A stretch of 64,000 nt of DNA. It comes from Gossypium raimondii. Its lineage: Eukaryota; Streptophyta; Magnoliopsida; Malvales; Malvaceae. The DNA is taken from contig NC_068565.1 of assembly GCF_025698545.1 (NCBI RefSeq), forward strand, positions 5,642,001 through 5,706,000. The letters run 5' to 3'. The translations under genes and the position numbers were made by a program. The stretch's first letter is position 1; each line of letters begins with the position of its first letter. This document shows positions 43,584 to 54,068 of this stretch, in pieces. The notes beneath the pieces were generated by a model. It made no database searches, was not told the DNA's origin, and saw nothing but the letters and a program-made list of their open reading frames with translations.

Positions 43584-46112
43584 TGTAATACCCAAATTTT
43601 TACCCTGCCTACAATAAAACAAAGTCCATTATTTTTAAGCCCAATTACAAGACAAATTACATGGCCCAATTTCAATTGGTGGCCCAGTTACAAACATAGC
43701 CCGAAACAGATGAAGAAACCCTAGGGTTTCTGAGTAAAGCTCCAGCCGCCGCAACCCCAATCTTGGCCGAATCTCCATGGATTCACCTGCATAGCAAGAA
43801 AAACGAAAATGGAAAGGGAATCAACAATATTTGTAAATCAAATCAAGAACTGATTTCTTTCCTTTTTAGATTTATTTCATATGGCTATAAAAAAGCCATA
43901 AACACACTGTAAAGAGGATCCGATTTCGAAATAAAAATAAAAATAAAACTACAACTTTCACAATATCAAGAGCAAAAAATCGAAGTAAAGGTTGATACTA
44001 GCATTTCTATTTTATTTTTATTATATTTATTTATTGTTATTATTTATATAAATACAAAAAGGAAGGAAAAACCTGTTTACCAGCCTTAATCGCCGCGGAT
44101 GGCCGAGGAAGTCGTCATTGAGGATTGACGACCGGAAGCCGAAAAGTTTCTATACTTTTAGGGGCCTTTTTGTTAATTTTTCATGGGATTTGAGCCTGGA
44201 TCTAGGCTCAGGGGTCAAGAAGGTTGAAAAGGAAATTTTTTTTACTTTTTCCGGCCACCGTGGACGGTGGTGACGACGCCGGAGATCGGCGGCCGGCGCG
44301 GTGGCTGATGACCGGCCGATGACCGTCTGATGATCGGCCCATGGCCGGAGGACAGAAAGGTTGAGAGAGTTTTTTAAAAGGTTTTTTTGTTTTTTTTTTA
44401 AAATGTTTTGAAATGAAATTTTTGTTTTATTTTTGGCTTAAATAGCCATTTGAAAACGGCGCCGTTTTGAGGGGAGGATCCGCGCATCGACCCGACCCGG
44501 ACCCAGGATCCGCGCGTTTTTATGTGGAGGAGAAAATTTCGTTTTTAGTCCTCCACCTTTTTAACGTTTTACAATTAGGTTTGTTTAATTTTTTAAAATT
44601 AGCCCTTTAATTCGTTTTCGATTTCAATTTAACTCTGCTTGAACGACGCTGTTTTGAGGAGAAGGATAAATTGCCCTTCCAGCCCCTCTGAGTTATCAGC
44701 GTGTTCAATAGGATCTTTCAATTTCCATTTATTTACAGATTTGTTTCAGAATTTTTATTTACAGTTCAAATTAGCCCTTGTTTTCTTTCATTTTCTATAT
44801 TTTCTAAATAGTTTTTTTTTATATTCTTTTTCATATTAATTTGTTTTAATATATGTAATGTATTTTTACATACGCACATTTATTTTTGCAGAATAGTATA
44901 ATTATTTTTATCTTATTTTTATTTATACGTAATTATTTCTTATAACCTATATATATATATATATATATATTGGTGCATATATGTATGTATACATTAATAT
45001 TTTTAACTAATATATATATATGAATATATATTTATATTTTTTAAAATGCAAATATATGTTTTTTATACACTTTATAGTTTTTTTTTTTTTACTTTCACAA
45101 ATGCATCACATATGTATAAGTTTCATAGCCCAAAATTTATTTATTTTAATTTCCATGTGTATATTATATGTCTTCTGATTTTTTATTTATTTTGCTTTCC
45201 TCGTTCGTGGTATAATTGTGTTTACATTTAATATTTTGCATGATATGGATTATTGCTTTTATCTCGTTTATTTATTTGTTTATATTATTCTTACGCGATT
45301 AATGTATTTATTATTGTTATTATTATAGCATTTGTATGTATACAATAATGTTGCATCAATTTTTTTACTCAAATTTAAAAATAGAATTTTCTTTTTAAAA
45401 TTGAGATAATGTTCGTATTTAGGATTTACAAGGAAATTGAGCCCTAACGTATTGGGTATTTTCTTCGTTAAATCTAACGATCGAGCATTTCTTTTTAATC
45501 AAAAAAATAAGAACTCATTATTGGGAATTCAACACGTTGTGTCCTAATGTATTGGACGTGACACATTGATTTCTCGAAATGAGGATTTTTCTTTAAAAAA
45601 AAAATAATAAAGGAAATATTCCGAGTTTGGGATTTTAAAGAAATCGTGCCCTAACGTATTGGGTGTGATTTTTTAAATCTTGGATAAGTGGATGTTCTTT
45701 TAATGTTTTTATCGCACTAGTATTTTGGCCCAATTCATTTTGGAGGAAATTAGAATGTTGTGCCCTAACGCATTGGGTGTGACATTTTTGCTTCTCTAAA
45801 TTGAGAAGGGTCTTAATACGTAACGGTTTTAAGTTTTCTTACTAAGGATTATATATTTTCAAACCTTCGACTTCAAGACATTAATTAATCGATTTGGTAC
45901 CAATTTTGGGCGTTACGAGGGTGCTAATCCTTCCTCGTACGTAACTGACTCCCGAACCCATTTTTTTTAAACTCGTAGACCAAAGCCGTTTTTTTTTGTG
46001 ATCCAATCACACCTTAATAAAAGATTGGTGGCGACTCTCAATTTTCATTTTTTTTAAAAGTCGACAACTTAAATCCTAAAATTTTTTGTTTTTCAAAAAA
46101 ACGGTTTCGGCA
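43584..46112 (+). mobile_element. Solo LTR of a second TG...CA family, 2,529 bp
   Basis: It begins TGTAATACCCAAATTTTTAC and ends AACGGTTTCGGCA, flanked by a perfect 5-bp target duplication CAATA (43579-43583 and 46113-46117). Features include a GC-rich block (44085-44350), repeated GGCGCCGTTTTGA and CGACGCTGTTTTGA motifs, and four spaced copies of CCCTAACGTATTGGGTGTGA (45430-45785). Near the 3' end is CTCCCGAACCC...GGTGGCGACTCTC, which I associate with long LTRs of Tat/Ogre-type gypsy elements in Malvaceae. There is no internal domain, so it is most simply a solo LTR left by recombination. Confidence 0.82.
45430..45785 (+). repeat. Four spaced copies of CCCTAACGTATTGGGTGTGA
   Basis: The motif GCCCTAACGTATTGGGTGTG recurs four times with small changes at about 45442, 45543, 45649 and 45760, roughly 100 bp apart, within the solo LTR. 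Intervening sequence is partly conserved (GAAAT, GAGGATTTT). Confidence 0.75.
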
Positions 46113-46117
46113 CAATA

Positions 46118-48990
46118 TATAAACATAAAATTGTACTAATTCGATAATGTTGTTAGTGATTTAAGAAATTGAATCGAATAGAAATATCTTGTATAAAATC
46201 GCATAAAGTCAATATTCATGCATTGCATTACATATTAAATTCATGTATAATTTTAATATTTATTCCGTTGATTTTACTTTTCTCACGAGAGATAAATATA
46301 ATTTTAATAAGATTTTGAAGTTCTTCTTGTTGGTTTTATTATTATTTAATTTGTTTATTGTAATTTTAGTGTTTGCTATACTTTCAAGGTCATTTTATTT
46401 ATCTGCTGTTAATTTTAATACAAGATATAAGAATGCAATTTCAAGCAACACATATTATTATGATTAAACATGTGCGTAATGTTTTTTTTTTCAATGAGAT
46501 ATAAGAAAAAAAATTTGTGTAGCACATACGTATAAAATTTTTGAATGTTGATTTATCATTTATATAAATTTGTGTAGTAGATATATATAAATGGTTTCTA
46601 ATTTTCATTTATCATTTTATATAATTTTTAAAATTATATACCATATGTTGGCATAATTTAGCTAGAACATGGCACTTTCGATAGCAATAATGTAAGCTCA
46701 AATATTCATACACAGAACAAACACAGCACATATCAACTTATAACACAACACAACACAACACATATCAACTTTGATCCAATTCTTAATCTATAAAATTATT
46801 TCATAAAATCAATAAATATTAAACCTTCTCATTTTATACCATGAAATGAATGAATCTATATTCTATACAAGCTCATTTTTGATACCCTAAAATTTTACAT
46901 TTTATTCAATTTAGTCTTTGAATTGAAATAGTCATAACTTCAAAATTTGAGCCTCAATTTAAAATTTTGATTTCACATATATTCATTAGGGACCCTCCAC
47001 TTCCTACTCATATCGAAATTTCATAACAATTTTACAATCTAGTCCCTTTTCATAATCTAAGCTTAAAATCTATTAAATTCAAACCTAATTCTTCAAGAAA
47101 TCAACAAATGCAACTTTTTGAAACTTTAAAAAATTTACAAATTGGTACAGAGTTAGCTAAATTAAACTCCCACGACCTCAAATACATAAAAATTTCAAGA
47201 AAAAGTCTTAAATCCTTGGCCGAAAGCTTGGATGCTTGGAAGGGTTTTTCTCTTTTGTGGATCTATGGTGGACGGTCATTTGAAAAAAGAAGATAGTGGA
47301 ATTTTCCATTATCTCAACCTTATATACTTTTAATTAACTAAAGATAGTCTAACTAATTACTTTAACTTAGTTTTATTAACTTAAAAATTACTTATTATTA
47401 ATTCTTAATGGGATATGGCATCAACATCCACTAACTCATGTTTATTCATGGGCTAATTGCTATTTTAGGCCTTTGGTTAATTGCTATTTAGGTCCTCAAG
47501 CTTTTTGTCAATTAAGATTTCTTAGCGATTGAACTTTTACAATTTAGTTCTTGTGTTTTAACTAACTATTAATTCGGAAAAATTACTGGACCAAACTTTA
47601 ATATATTCTTGTATCATCTCCGTAAATATTTATATTTAATATTTATAGACTCGATTTACGAAAATAAGGTTTCAGAATCGCTTTTCCAAAATCACTGAAA
47701 ATCGGGTTGTTACATAACTTATTTATAAAAAAAATAACTTTCTAAAGTTATGTCAAAAATTATATTATTTATAAGAAATGTTATAAAAGTTTTGGACAAT
47801 TTATAAAACTTTTTTATACATATTATATATTATTTTTTACTTAATTTACGTATTATAAAAAGATATATAACTTAGCATAAGTCTTTCTCCAAATTAAGTT
47901 TATATATGTTCTTATAATTAAAGCTATAGACTATTTGGACCGTGATCTCAAAGATTATAAGATCGATGCTAATTATGCAAATAGAAAATGTTTTCTTGCA
48001 CCATATCGTGAGGTATGATACTATTTGAGAGAATGGTGCTAAACACAAGTACCTTAGACAACTCTCAAACTCTTTAATTTGAGACATTCAAAGCTTCGAA
48101 ATATGGTTGAGAAGACATTTATTGTTCTCAAAAATAATTTTCTCATATTAACAACATCACATTAGTATAGCATAAAAAAAACAATATCGGATCATACTAA
48201 CAGGTTGCATATTTCATAACTTTAATCATAAGTGGAATTGAGATGATCCATAATTCGATGAGTACATGGAGAAAAGAGATCTTGATAATCTTAATTATGC
48301 AGATTTAGATTCTGATTCAAATGATGATGAACTTAGTCAAGGACCAACAAAATAAAAAACATATGTTAAATATTAAATAGGGAATAGCCCAACAAATACG
48401 CACTAGAACAATTAGACAGAATTGCATATGATGTTTATTTTTCTTGCTATTTTGTTAGTAATCGTATTATTAACTATTTTTTAGACTAACATAATTCATA
48501 TGGTGGTTTGATTTTAATTTTTGTTATTTGAGTAGAAATTATTTTATGATAGTAATAAATTTTTAAAAATATAAATTATGTAACAGTTGTAATTACAATT
48601 TGTACTACCAAATATGACATAAGGAATTATAATATAATTACACTTTGTCAATTAAACACGTCTAAAGTACAAAAAATCTAATTACTATCCTAATAATTAC
48701 ATTTTCATTCCCTTAAAATTATGGAAACAAGGTTAATTCATGGACTATATTGATATATGTGTGTGAAGACAAAAAAGGAGCAGCTTGATGTTGGAACAAG
48801 TGGAAAATGAAAGGAAAAAGCAATAGAGTAAAAGAAAGCGTGATATTCAAGTGCTGGAGTTGTAAGTACTCTTTGAATTTTATTTACCTAGAGTATGTGT
48901 GCTTTTGTTAAATTGAGGAACTAAATTTTAATTAATGGAATTGGCTAATTATAGTTATGGAAAATTTTGACATTAAAAATTAAGGGTTAA
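46118..48990. other. AT-rich intergenic DNA with a minus-strand LTR-type end
   Basis: No gene is recognised. From about 46870 to 47714 the sequence resembles a TGTAACA-type repeat on the minus strand: the reverse complement of its right edge starts TGTAACAACCCGATTTTCAG. The left edge is not defined. A short ACACA-rich run lies at 46740-46760. The rest is low-complexity AT-rich DNA. Confidence 0.5.
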
Positions 48991-50777
48991 TGTAACATTT
49001 TAAAACTCCCTTAATCGTAAATAATATGAATTTTCGAAAGAAATAGAAATAGAAATTATCAGTAGAAAAAGCAGATGGATCCCAAAGTCACTTCAATCGA
49101 AGAATTATATTATGATGTATTAGTTTAAAGTAGGGACTACATCACAAAAATGTGAAAAGTATTGTGGATATAATATGGATATTCACAATTTATGGGGTCA
49201 AACATAAATATAGAAAAGTTGAGAGACCAAAAGTGCAAATCCTTAGAGGTGGAAAGTCCAAAATGTGAAATAAATTGGTATATGAGGACTAAGTGGAATA
49301 AGTGGAGAAATGAAAGAGACTAAGTTATAGTTTTGCCAAAAGTGAAAATTGGTCAATAGTGGAATTGTAAAGAATTAGAGAGTCAAAATGGTTATTTCTC
49401 AATTAAAATGACTATCATGTATTATCATGATAATATTTAGTGAATATTTATTGTTGAGATATTATTGGTTGAAATATTATTTTATTATAAGATATTTTGT
49501 TATTAATTAATGGTTAAATAAAAAGGAAAAGATGAAAATACATTATCATCATCTTCTCCATCATTCACACCACCACCATGAAAGAGAGAAGAAGTTTTGA
49601 AAGTTATCCAATTTAGTTCTTTCCATCAAAATTCACCATTTCCACCAAAAAATTCAAATAAATTTCCATAGCTAAGAAAACAGAAGTTTGAGGATAGAGA
49701 AAATTAAGTTATGATCTAAAATCAAGAAAACAAGATAAGAGCCTTAAGATTTTATCATTTTTTTTAGCTTAATCTTGTTAGAGTTTTCTTATATAAAGTA
49801 TTATGTTTTTAACATGTTCATGAAGGAAAAAGAGAGAAAGTGATAAAGATGAGAAAGAAAGTGAAAGGAAACAAAAGAAGTGAGATTTAGTAAGAAAAAG
49901 CTAAATACCCTTGAATTCTATTTGTTACCTAAGGATTAGATTGTAAAGAATGCTAAGTTTATTCATGATAATTACATGAAATTGTTAAGTACATGTAAAT
50001 GTATGTTTCGACATCTTTCTTACGAAAAGAGGTATGTAATGGAAGTCATAAAAGAGAGTAAATGTTAAAGGTTTTACTAAACGGTTTTCTGGATAACAAC
50101 TTGTTCGAACTTTGAAAATTCACCAAAAATTATAGAAATTTAGCTAGAGGTTAAACCAAACATGAAACTTAAGACTATTCAGTTTATTTTTGTATAGAAG
50201 AAATGGTGTAAGTAATAGAATTGTGGAGTATGAGATAAGTAAGATCAAAGTGATTTCAGGTTCTCCTATTCGAATTTGAAAAATTATTAAAATTATACAA
50301 AAATAATTAGAAGATGAAGTTTATATGTATAAAAATCTTAATGAGTCTAATTTCAATAGGAAGAAACCAAAACATTATACAAATTTTGTACTGAAAATAA
50401 ATAATTTTAGTAGAAAATGGTCGAGTTGCCTAATAGCGTAAAAGTTGAAGATTTGAAAAATAAAATTGTATTAATTGGTTTGATTTAAAATTTTGTCATA
50501 ATTTTTATATTAAGGACGAGATGTCTAGTTTCAAAAATTTTCAATGGAACTTGATTATCAATTCCAATGAATGAGATATAAATAAAAATGTGACTGTTGC
50601 GCAGCAGATTGCACTGTTTTAAGTCGTTAAATTTTAAAACTTATAGACTAAATTTATAAATGAAGTAAAAGTAGGTTAAAATATGAAAGTCATAAAATAA
50701 ATACTAGTGTGAATAGTTTGACTTGGAGAAAAGAATTTAAAAAGAAAAGTAAAAGTCTTAGAAATATTCTTACACTG
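48991..50777 (+). mobile_element. Truncated TGTAACA-type LTR repeat
   Basis: It begins TGTAACATTTTAAAACTCCC at 48991. Around 50100-50640 it follows the same order of motifs as the inner unit at 24319-27075 (AAATTCACCAAAAATTATA, TGAGTCTA, AGTTTCAATAGGAAG-like blocks). No GTGTTACA end was found, so it is truncated or diverged. A hAT-like MITE follows at 50786. No coding domain was seen. Confidence 0.5.
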
Positions 50778-50785
50778 ATGTTGAG

Positions 50786-51213
50786 TAGGAGTGTGCAAAT
50801 TTCGAGTAAAATTGATTTAGCCGACCAAACTGAATTAATTCAGTTAATCGGTCTGTTAACTGAATTAATTTAGTCGGGAGTCAGTTAATAATTTTTTGGA
50901 AGTTCGGTTAACGGTTAATTCGGTTCGAAATTGGTTAATTAACCGAATTAACCGAAAATTTATATTTTATATACATTTTACATATATTAAATTCAGTTAA
51001 TTCGGTCAATTTTTTATATGTTTTATACTTGTTTTAAACCCAAAAGCAAAAAAAACATATAAATTTCGGTTAATCGATCGAATTAACCGAAAAAGTTCGG
51101 TTCGGTTAATTTCTTTTTAAAAAATTTCAGTTTGGTTAACAATTAAGGATTTAAAAAGTTTGGTTAATTCGGTTAATGCTAGTTCGAGTCGGTTAACCGA
51201 TTGAACACCCCTA
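50786..51213. mobile_element. hAT-like MITE rich in CGGTTAATT motifs, 428 bp
   Basis: The left end reads TAGGAGTGTGCAAATTTCG, and the reverse complement of the right end reads TAGGGGTGTTCAATCGGTT. Flanks are ATGTTGAG (50778-50785) and ATATTGAG (51214-51221), a 7/8 match, which fits the 8-bp target duplication of hAT elements. The interior is built of CGGTTAATT and its complement AATTAACCG, including a GGTTAATTAACC palindrome. It is a common non-autonomous plant element type. Confidence 0.8.
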
Positions 51214-51280
51214 ATATTGAGTATTTATTTGTGAAGGAAAATATAATATTTGATTTTAATCTATTATTAAATAAATTTTG

Positions 51281-51321
51281 TATATATATATATGCGTGTG
51301 TATGTGCGCGCGCGCGCGCCC
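51281..51321. repeat. Alternating purine-pyrimidine run (TA, TG, then CG)
   Basis: A TATATATATATATGCGTGTG stretch continues through TATGTGCGCGCGCGCGCGCC. The CG part is unusual in this AT-rich DNA, where CpG is normally depleted by methylation. Alternating CG/TG runs can adopt Z-DNA. Confidence 0.9.
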
Positions 51322-52202
51322 AAATTTTAAGTTAAAAGTTTAGATGAAGAAGATAGAACGTAATATAAAAAAGAAAAAAAGAATAACGGAATTTTTTCTA
51401 GAAAATTTTTGGACTCAAACGTTCAGGATTTTGGGGGTCTTTTTAATGATTTAATTATTATTTTATTTTGGTTAATAAAAAGTATTGAGCAAATTAATTT
51501 TAGTCCTTTAGAATTGGTAGACTATACAAATGTGATGGCAAATTGTGCCACGTGAAACAAAGGCGAAAAGAATTAGATTATTATTTAAGAAGATCAAAAT
51601 TGAATAATTTATTTGGAGAAGATAAAAGTATAATTTTGTTATCATATTTATTTTAATTTGATAAAAAGAATTATTATGTTGGTGGCCAAAATCACTACTT
51701 ATAATGGACTCACATGTCTACAAGTCAAATTTTAACACCATTAGCTTGAGTTGTCACAGGATAAATAATGTTAAATTCAAATACTAAATTTGATTATTTA
51801 AAATTTAAGTAACATACTAAAAGACCAAATATCTCATTATTCCAAAGTAAAACATATAATCAAGCAAGACATGATGTAAAATTCAATGGAAAAGAAGAGA
51901 AAATGATCATATAATCACTCTAGCCATCCCTGTCTTCAAGCTTGACTTGAACTATCATGGTGGAAACAAAATAAAGAACTCCAAGTTTGTTTTTACAGAG
52001 TAAATTTTCTCCTTTTTTTCCTTTTTCTTTTAACCACGTGGTCAGCATGCAGCGTAGTTCACCATCATGTAAAAGCCATTGGATTGTTTTCTGTGTCTTG
52101 CCACGTTGGGAGCATGCACTAATCCACATTCCATATGTAGTCTAAGAATCCCTGTAATCTTTCGTCTCTCGGATCACATTGTGCAAGCAAAAGAAAAAAA
52201 AG
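51322..52202 (+). promoter_or_regulatory. Upstream region of UGT copy 4 with two G-boxes
   Basis: The G-box core CACGTG occurs at 51549-51554 and, in the palindrome CCACGTGG, at 52035-52040, about 165 bp before the ATG. A CCACGTTGG lies at 52101-52109. G-boxes are bound by bZIP and bHLH factors, including those acting in light, ABA and flavonoid control. The final leader (GTCTCTCGGATCACATTGTG) matches copy 3. The regulatory role is inference; motif presence is direct. Confidence 0.5.
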
Positions 52203-53621
52203 ATGGGAAAATCAGGCTACTCAAAGCTTCACATCGCCATGTTTCCCTGGGTTGCATATGGTCATTTCATCCCCTTCCTTCATCTCTCAAATAAGTTGGC
52301 TCATAAAGGCCATCAAATTTCCTTCATTTTGCCTAAAGGAGTGCAACCAAAGCTGGAAAACATGAACCAATACCCCAACTTGATTCAATTCGTCCCTCTA
52401 GTTATACCTCATGTCGATGGCCTCCCTCCAGGTGCTGAAACTACATCTGTTGTTCCTCTGAACCAACAAAAATACCTTGCTTTTTCTGTAGATCAAACCA
52501 GGGACCAAGTTGAAGGCATCCTAGGGGCTTTAAAACCTGATATGGTTTTTTATGATTTCTGGTTTTGGATCCCAGACTTGGCTCGCCAACTTGGGATCCA
52601 GCCCATATTCTATGTAGTGGTTTCCTCGATGATCATGTCGTTAGGATCAAACATCAGGACGCTAACCAAAGAAATGACTGTAGAAGAGGTGACGAAATTG
52701 CCTCCCGATTACCCTTCTTCCACTGTGAAATTCAAAGCTGAAGAGGCTGCTGCTCTGTTGTTTGAGGCTGAGGATTTCGGGAGTGGACTGTCGTTTGGGG
52801 AACGGATAAGGACTGCTGTGAGTGGAAGTGATGCCATTGCCTTCAGGACTTGCCGTGAAACCGAGGGACCATTTTGCGACTATGTTGCTCGAGGATTTGG
52901 GAAGCCTGTTTTGTTGTCAGGGCCTTGCTTGCCTGAAACAAAGACCCAACAGCTTGATGAGAAATGGGTTAGCTGGTTAAGCCAGTTCGAGCCAGGTTCT
53001 GTTGTGTTTTGCTCTTTAGGAAGCCAGAGTGTGTTACAGAAGGACGAGTTCCAGGAGTTGTTGCTTGGCTTTGAGCTATGTGGGCTTCCATTTTTGTTAG
53101 CTTTAAAGCCACCCCAAGGATGCTCAACTGTTGAAGAAGCACTGCCGGAGGGGTTTCAAGATAGGGTTGGAGGAAGAGGGTTGGTGTATGGAGGTTGGGT
53201 TCCACAAGAGCAGCTATTGCACCACCCTAACATCGGCTGTTTCGTTAACCACTGTGGGTATGGAACGATGTGGGAGTTTTTGCTTAGTGACTGCCAAGTG
53301 GTGTTGATACCTGAAATAGGGGATCAAATTTTGAACACCAGGTTGATGGCGAATGAACTCAAGATTGGGGTGGAAGTGGAGAGAGGTAAAAACAGGGAGG
53401 TTCCAAAGGAGTCATTGAGTGAAGCCATCAAGTTTGTGATGGACAAGGACAATGAAACAGCTAATATGATGAAGAGAAACCATGCTAAGCTGAAGCAAAT
53501 GCTATCTAACAGGGATCTTCAAGAAGGATATATCAACAATTTCATTCAAGCTCTGCAAGATTTGTCAAATAGAAAGTCCAAGTTGCAAAACAAAATGAAT
53601 AAACCCGATGATGTTTGGTAG
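52203..53621 (+). CDS. UGT79-type UDP-glycosyltransferase, copy 4, extended C-terminus
   Basis: The product is 472 aa, intronless, starting MGKSGYSKLH. The catalytic histidine in AYGHFIP, the aspartate in MVFYDF and the PSPG box (WVPQEQ to GDQ, with QVVLIPE) are kept. The N-terminal half resembles the disabled copy 1 (ISFILPKG, QFVPLVIP, ILGALKPDM); the C-terminal part resembles copy 3 (RLMANELKIG). Near the end, one base is missing relative to the other copies (GATTTGTC against GATCTTGTC), which skips the shared stop and adds about 17 residues ending MNKPDDVW. Private changes lie in the donor domain (FCSLGSQS, FELLLGFE-like, PPQGCSTVEE). It faces the RING-H2 gene tail to tail. Substrate unknown; function is probably retained. 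Confidence 0.9.
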   Translation: MGKSGYSKLHIAMFPWVAYGHFIPFLHLSNKLAHKGHQISFILPKGVQPKLENMNQYPNLIQFVPLVIPHVDGLPPGAETTSVVPLNQQKYLAFSVDQTRDQVEGILGALKPDMVFYDFWFWIPDLARQLGIQPIFYVVVSSMIMSLGSNIRTLTKEMTVEEVTKLPPDYPSSTVKFKAEEAAALLFEAEDFGSGLSFGERIRTAVSGSDAIAFRTCRETEGPFCDYVARGFGKPVLLSGPCLPETKTQQLDEKWVSWLSQFEPGSVVFCSLGSQSVLQKDEFQELLLGFELCGLPFLLALKPPQGCSTVEEALPEGFQDRVGGRGLVYGGWVPQEQLLHHPNIGCFVNHCGYGTMWEFLLSDCQVVLIPEIGDQILNTRLMANELKIGVEVERGKNREVPKESLSEAIKFVMDKDNETANMMKRNHAKLKQMLSNRDLQEGYINNFIQALQDLSNRKSKLQNKMNKPDDVW

Positions 53622-54068
53622 ATGGTTTTGAGGTGTTCTTGCATGTAATGTTCTGCCATGAAAACTGACATCACCGTTATTCTAAACATGCTAAGATTGC
53701 TGCTTCTTTCTAAGAGCAAATTTAATTTCCAAACTAACACACAGATCAAGAAACACAGCACTCTGGTCCTGCAAATACTCAAGCACATATTCAACATATA
53801 CGACAAATTCGACATGAAAAAGAAAAATAATGAAGGCAATATAGTTGAAAGTTGAATATCATAGCATGAGACTTCATAATGGGAGTCTGTACAATTGTTG
53901 ATAATTACAGAGCCAACAAATAAATGATTGTCCGTTAGATATCTGCAAGTTCATGTACAAAATACTCGACAAATATCGATTTATATTTAAAACAGACCAT
54001 CAACCGTTTTATGTAGTTTATTACTTTTGTTGGATTTAAGTCAACCCCATGCTTTATACATCCTTGGA
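53622..54068. other. Short convergent region between UGT copy 4 and the RING-H2 gene
   Basis: About 447 bp separate the two stop codons, so the 3' untranslated regions of these convergent genes must lie close together or overlap. The first bases keep similarity to the copy 3 3' flank. No other gene is seen. Confidence 0.7.
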
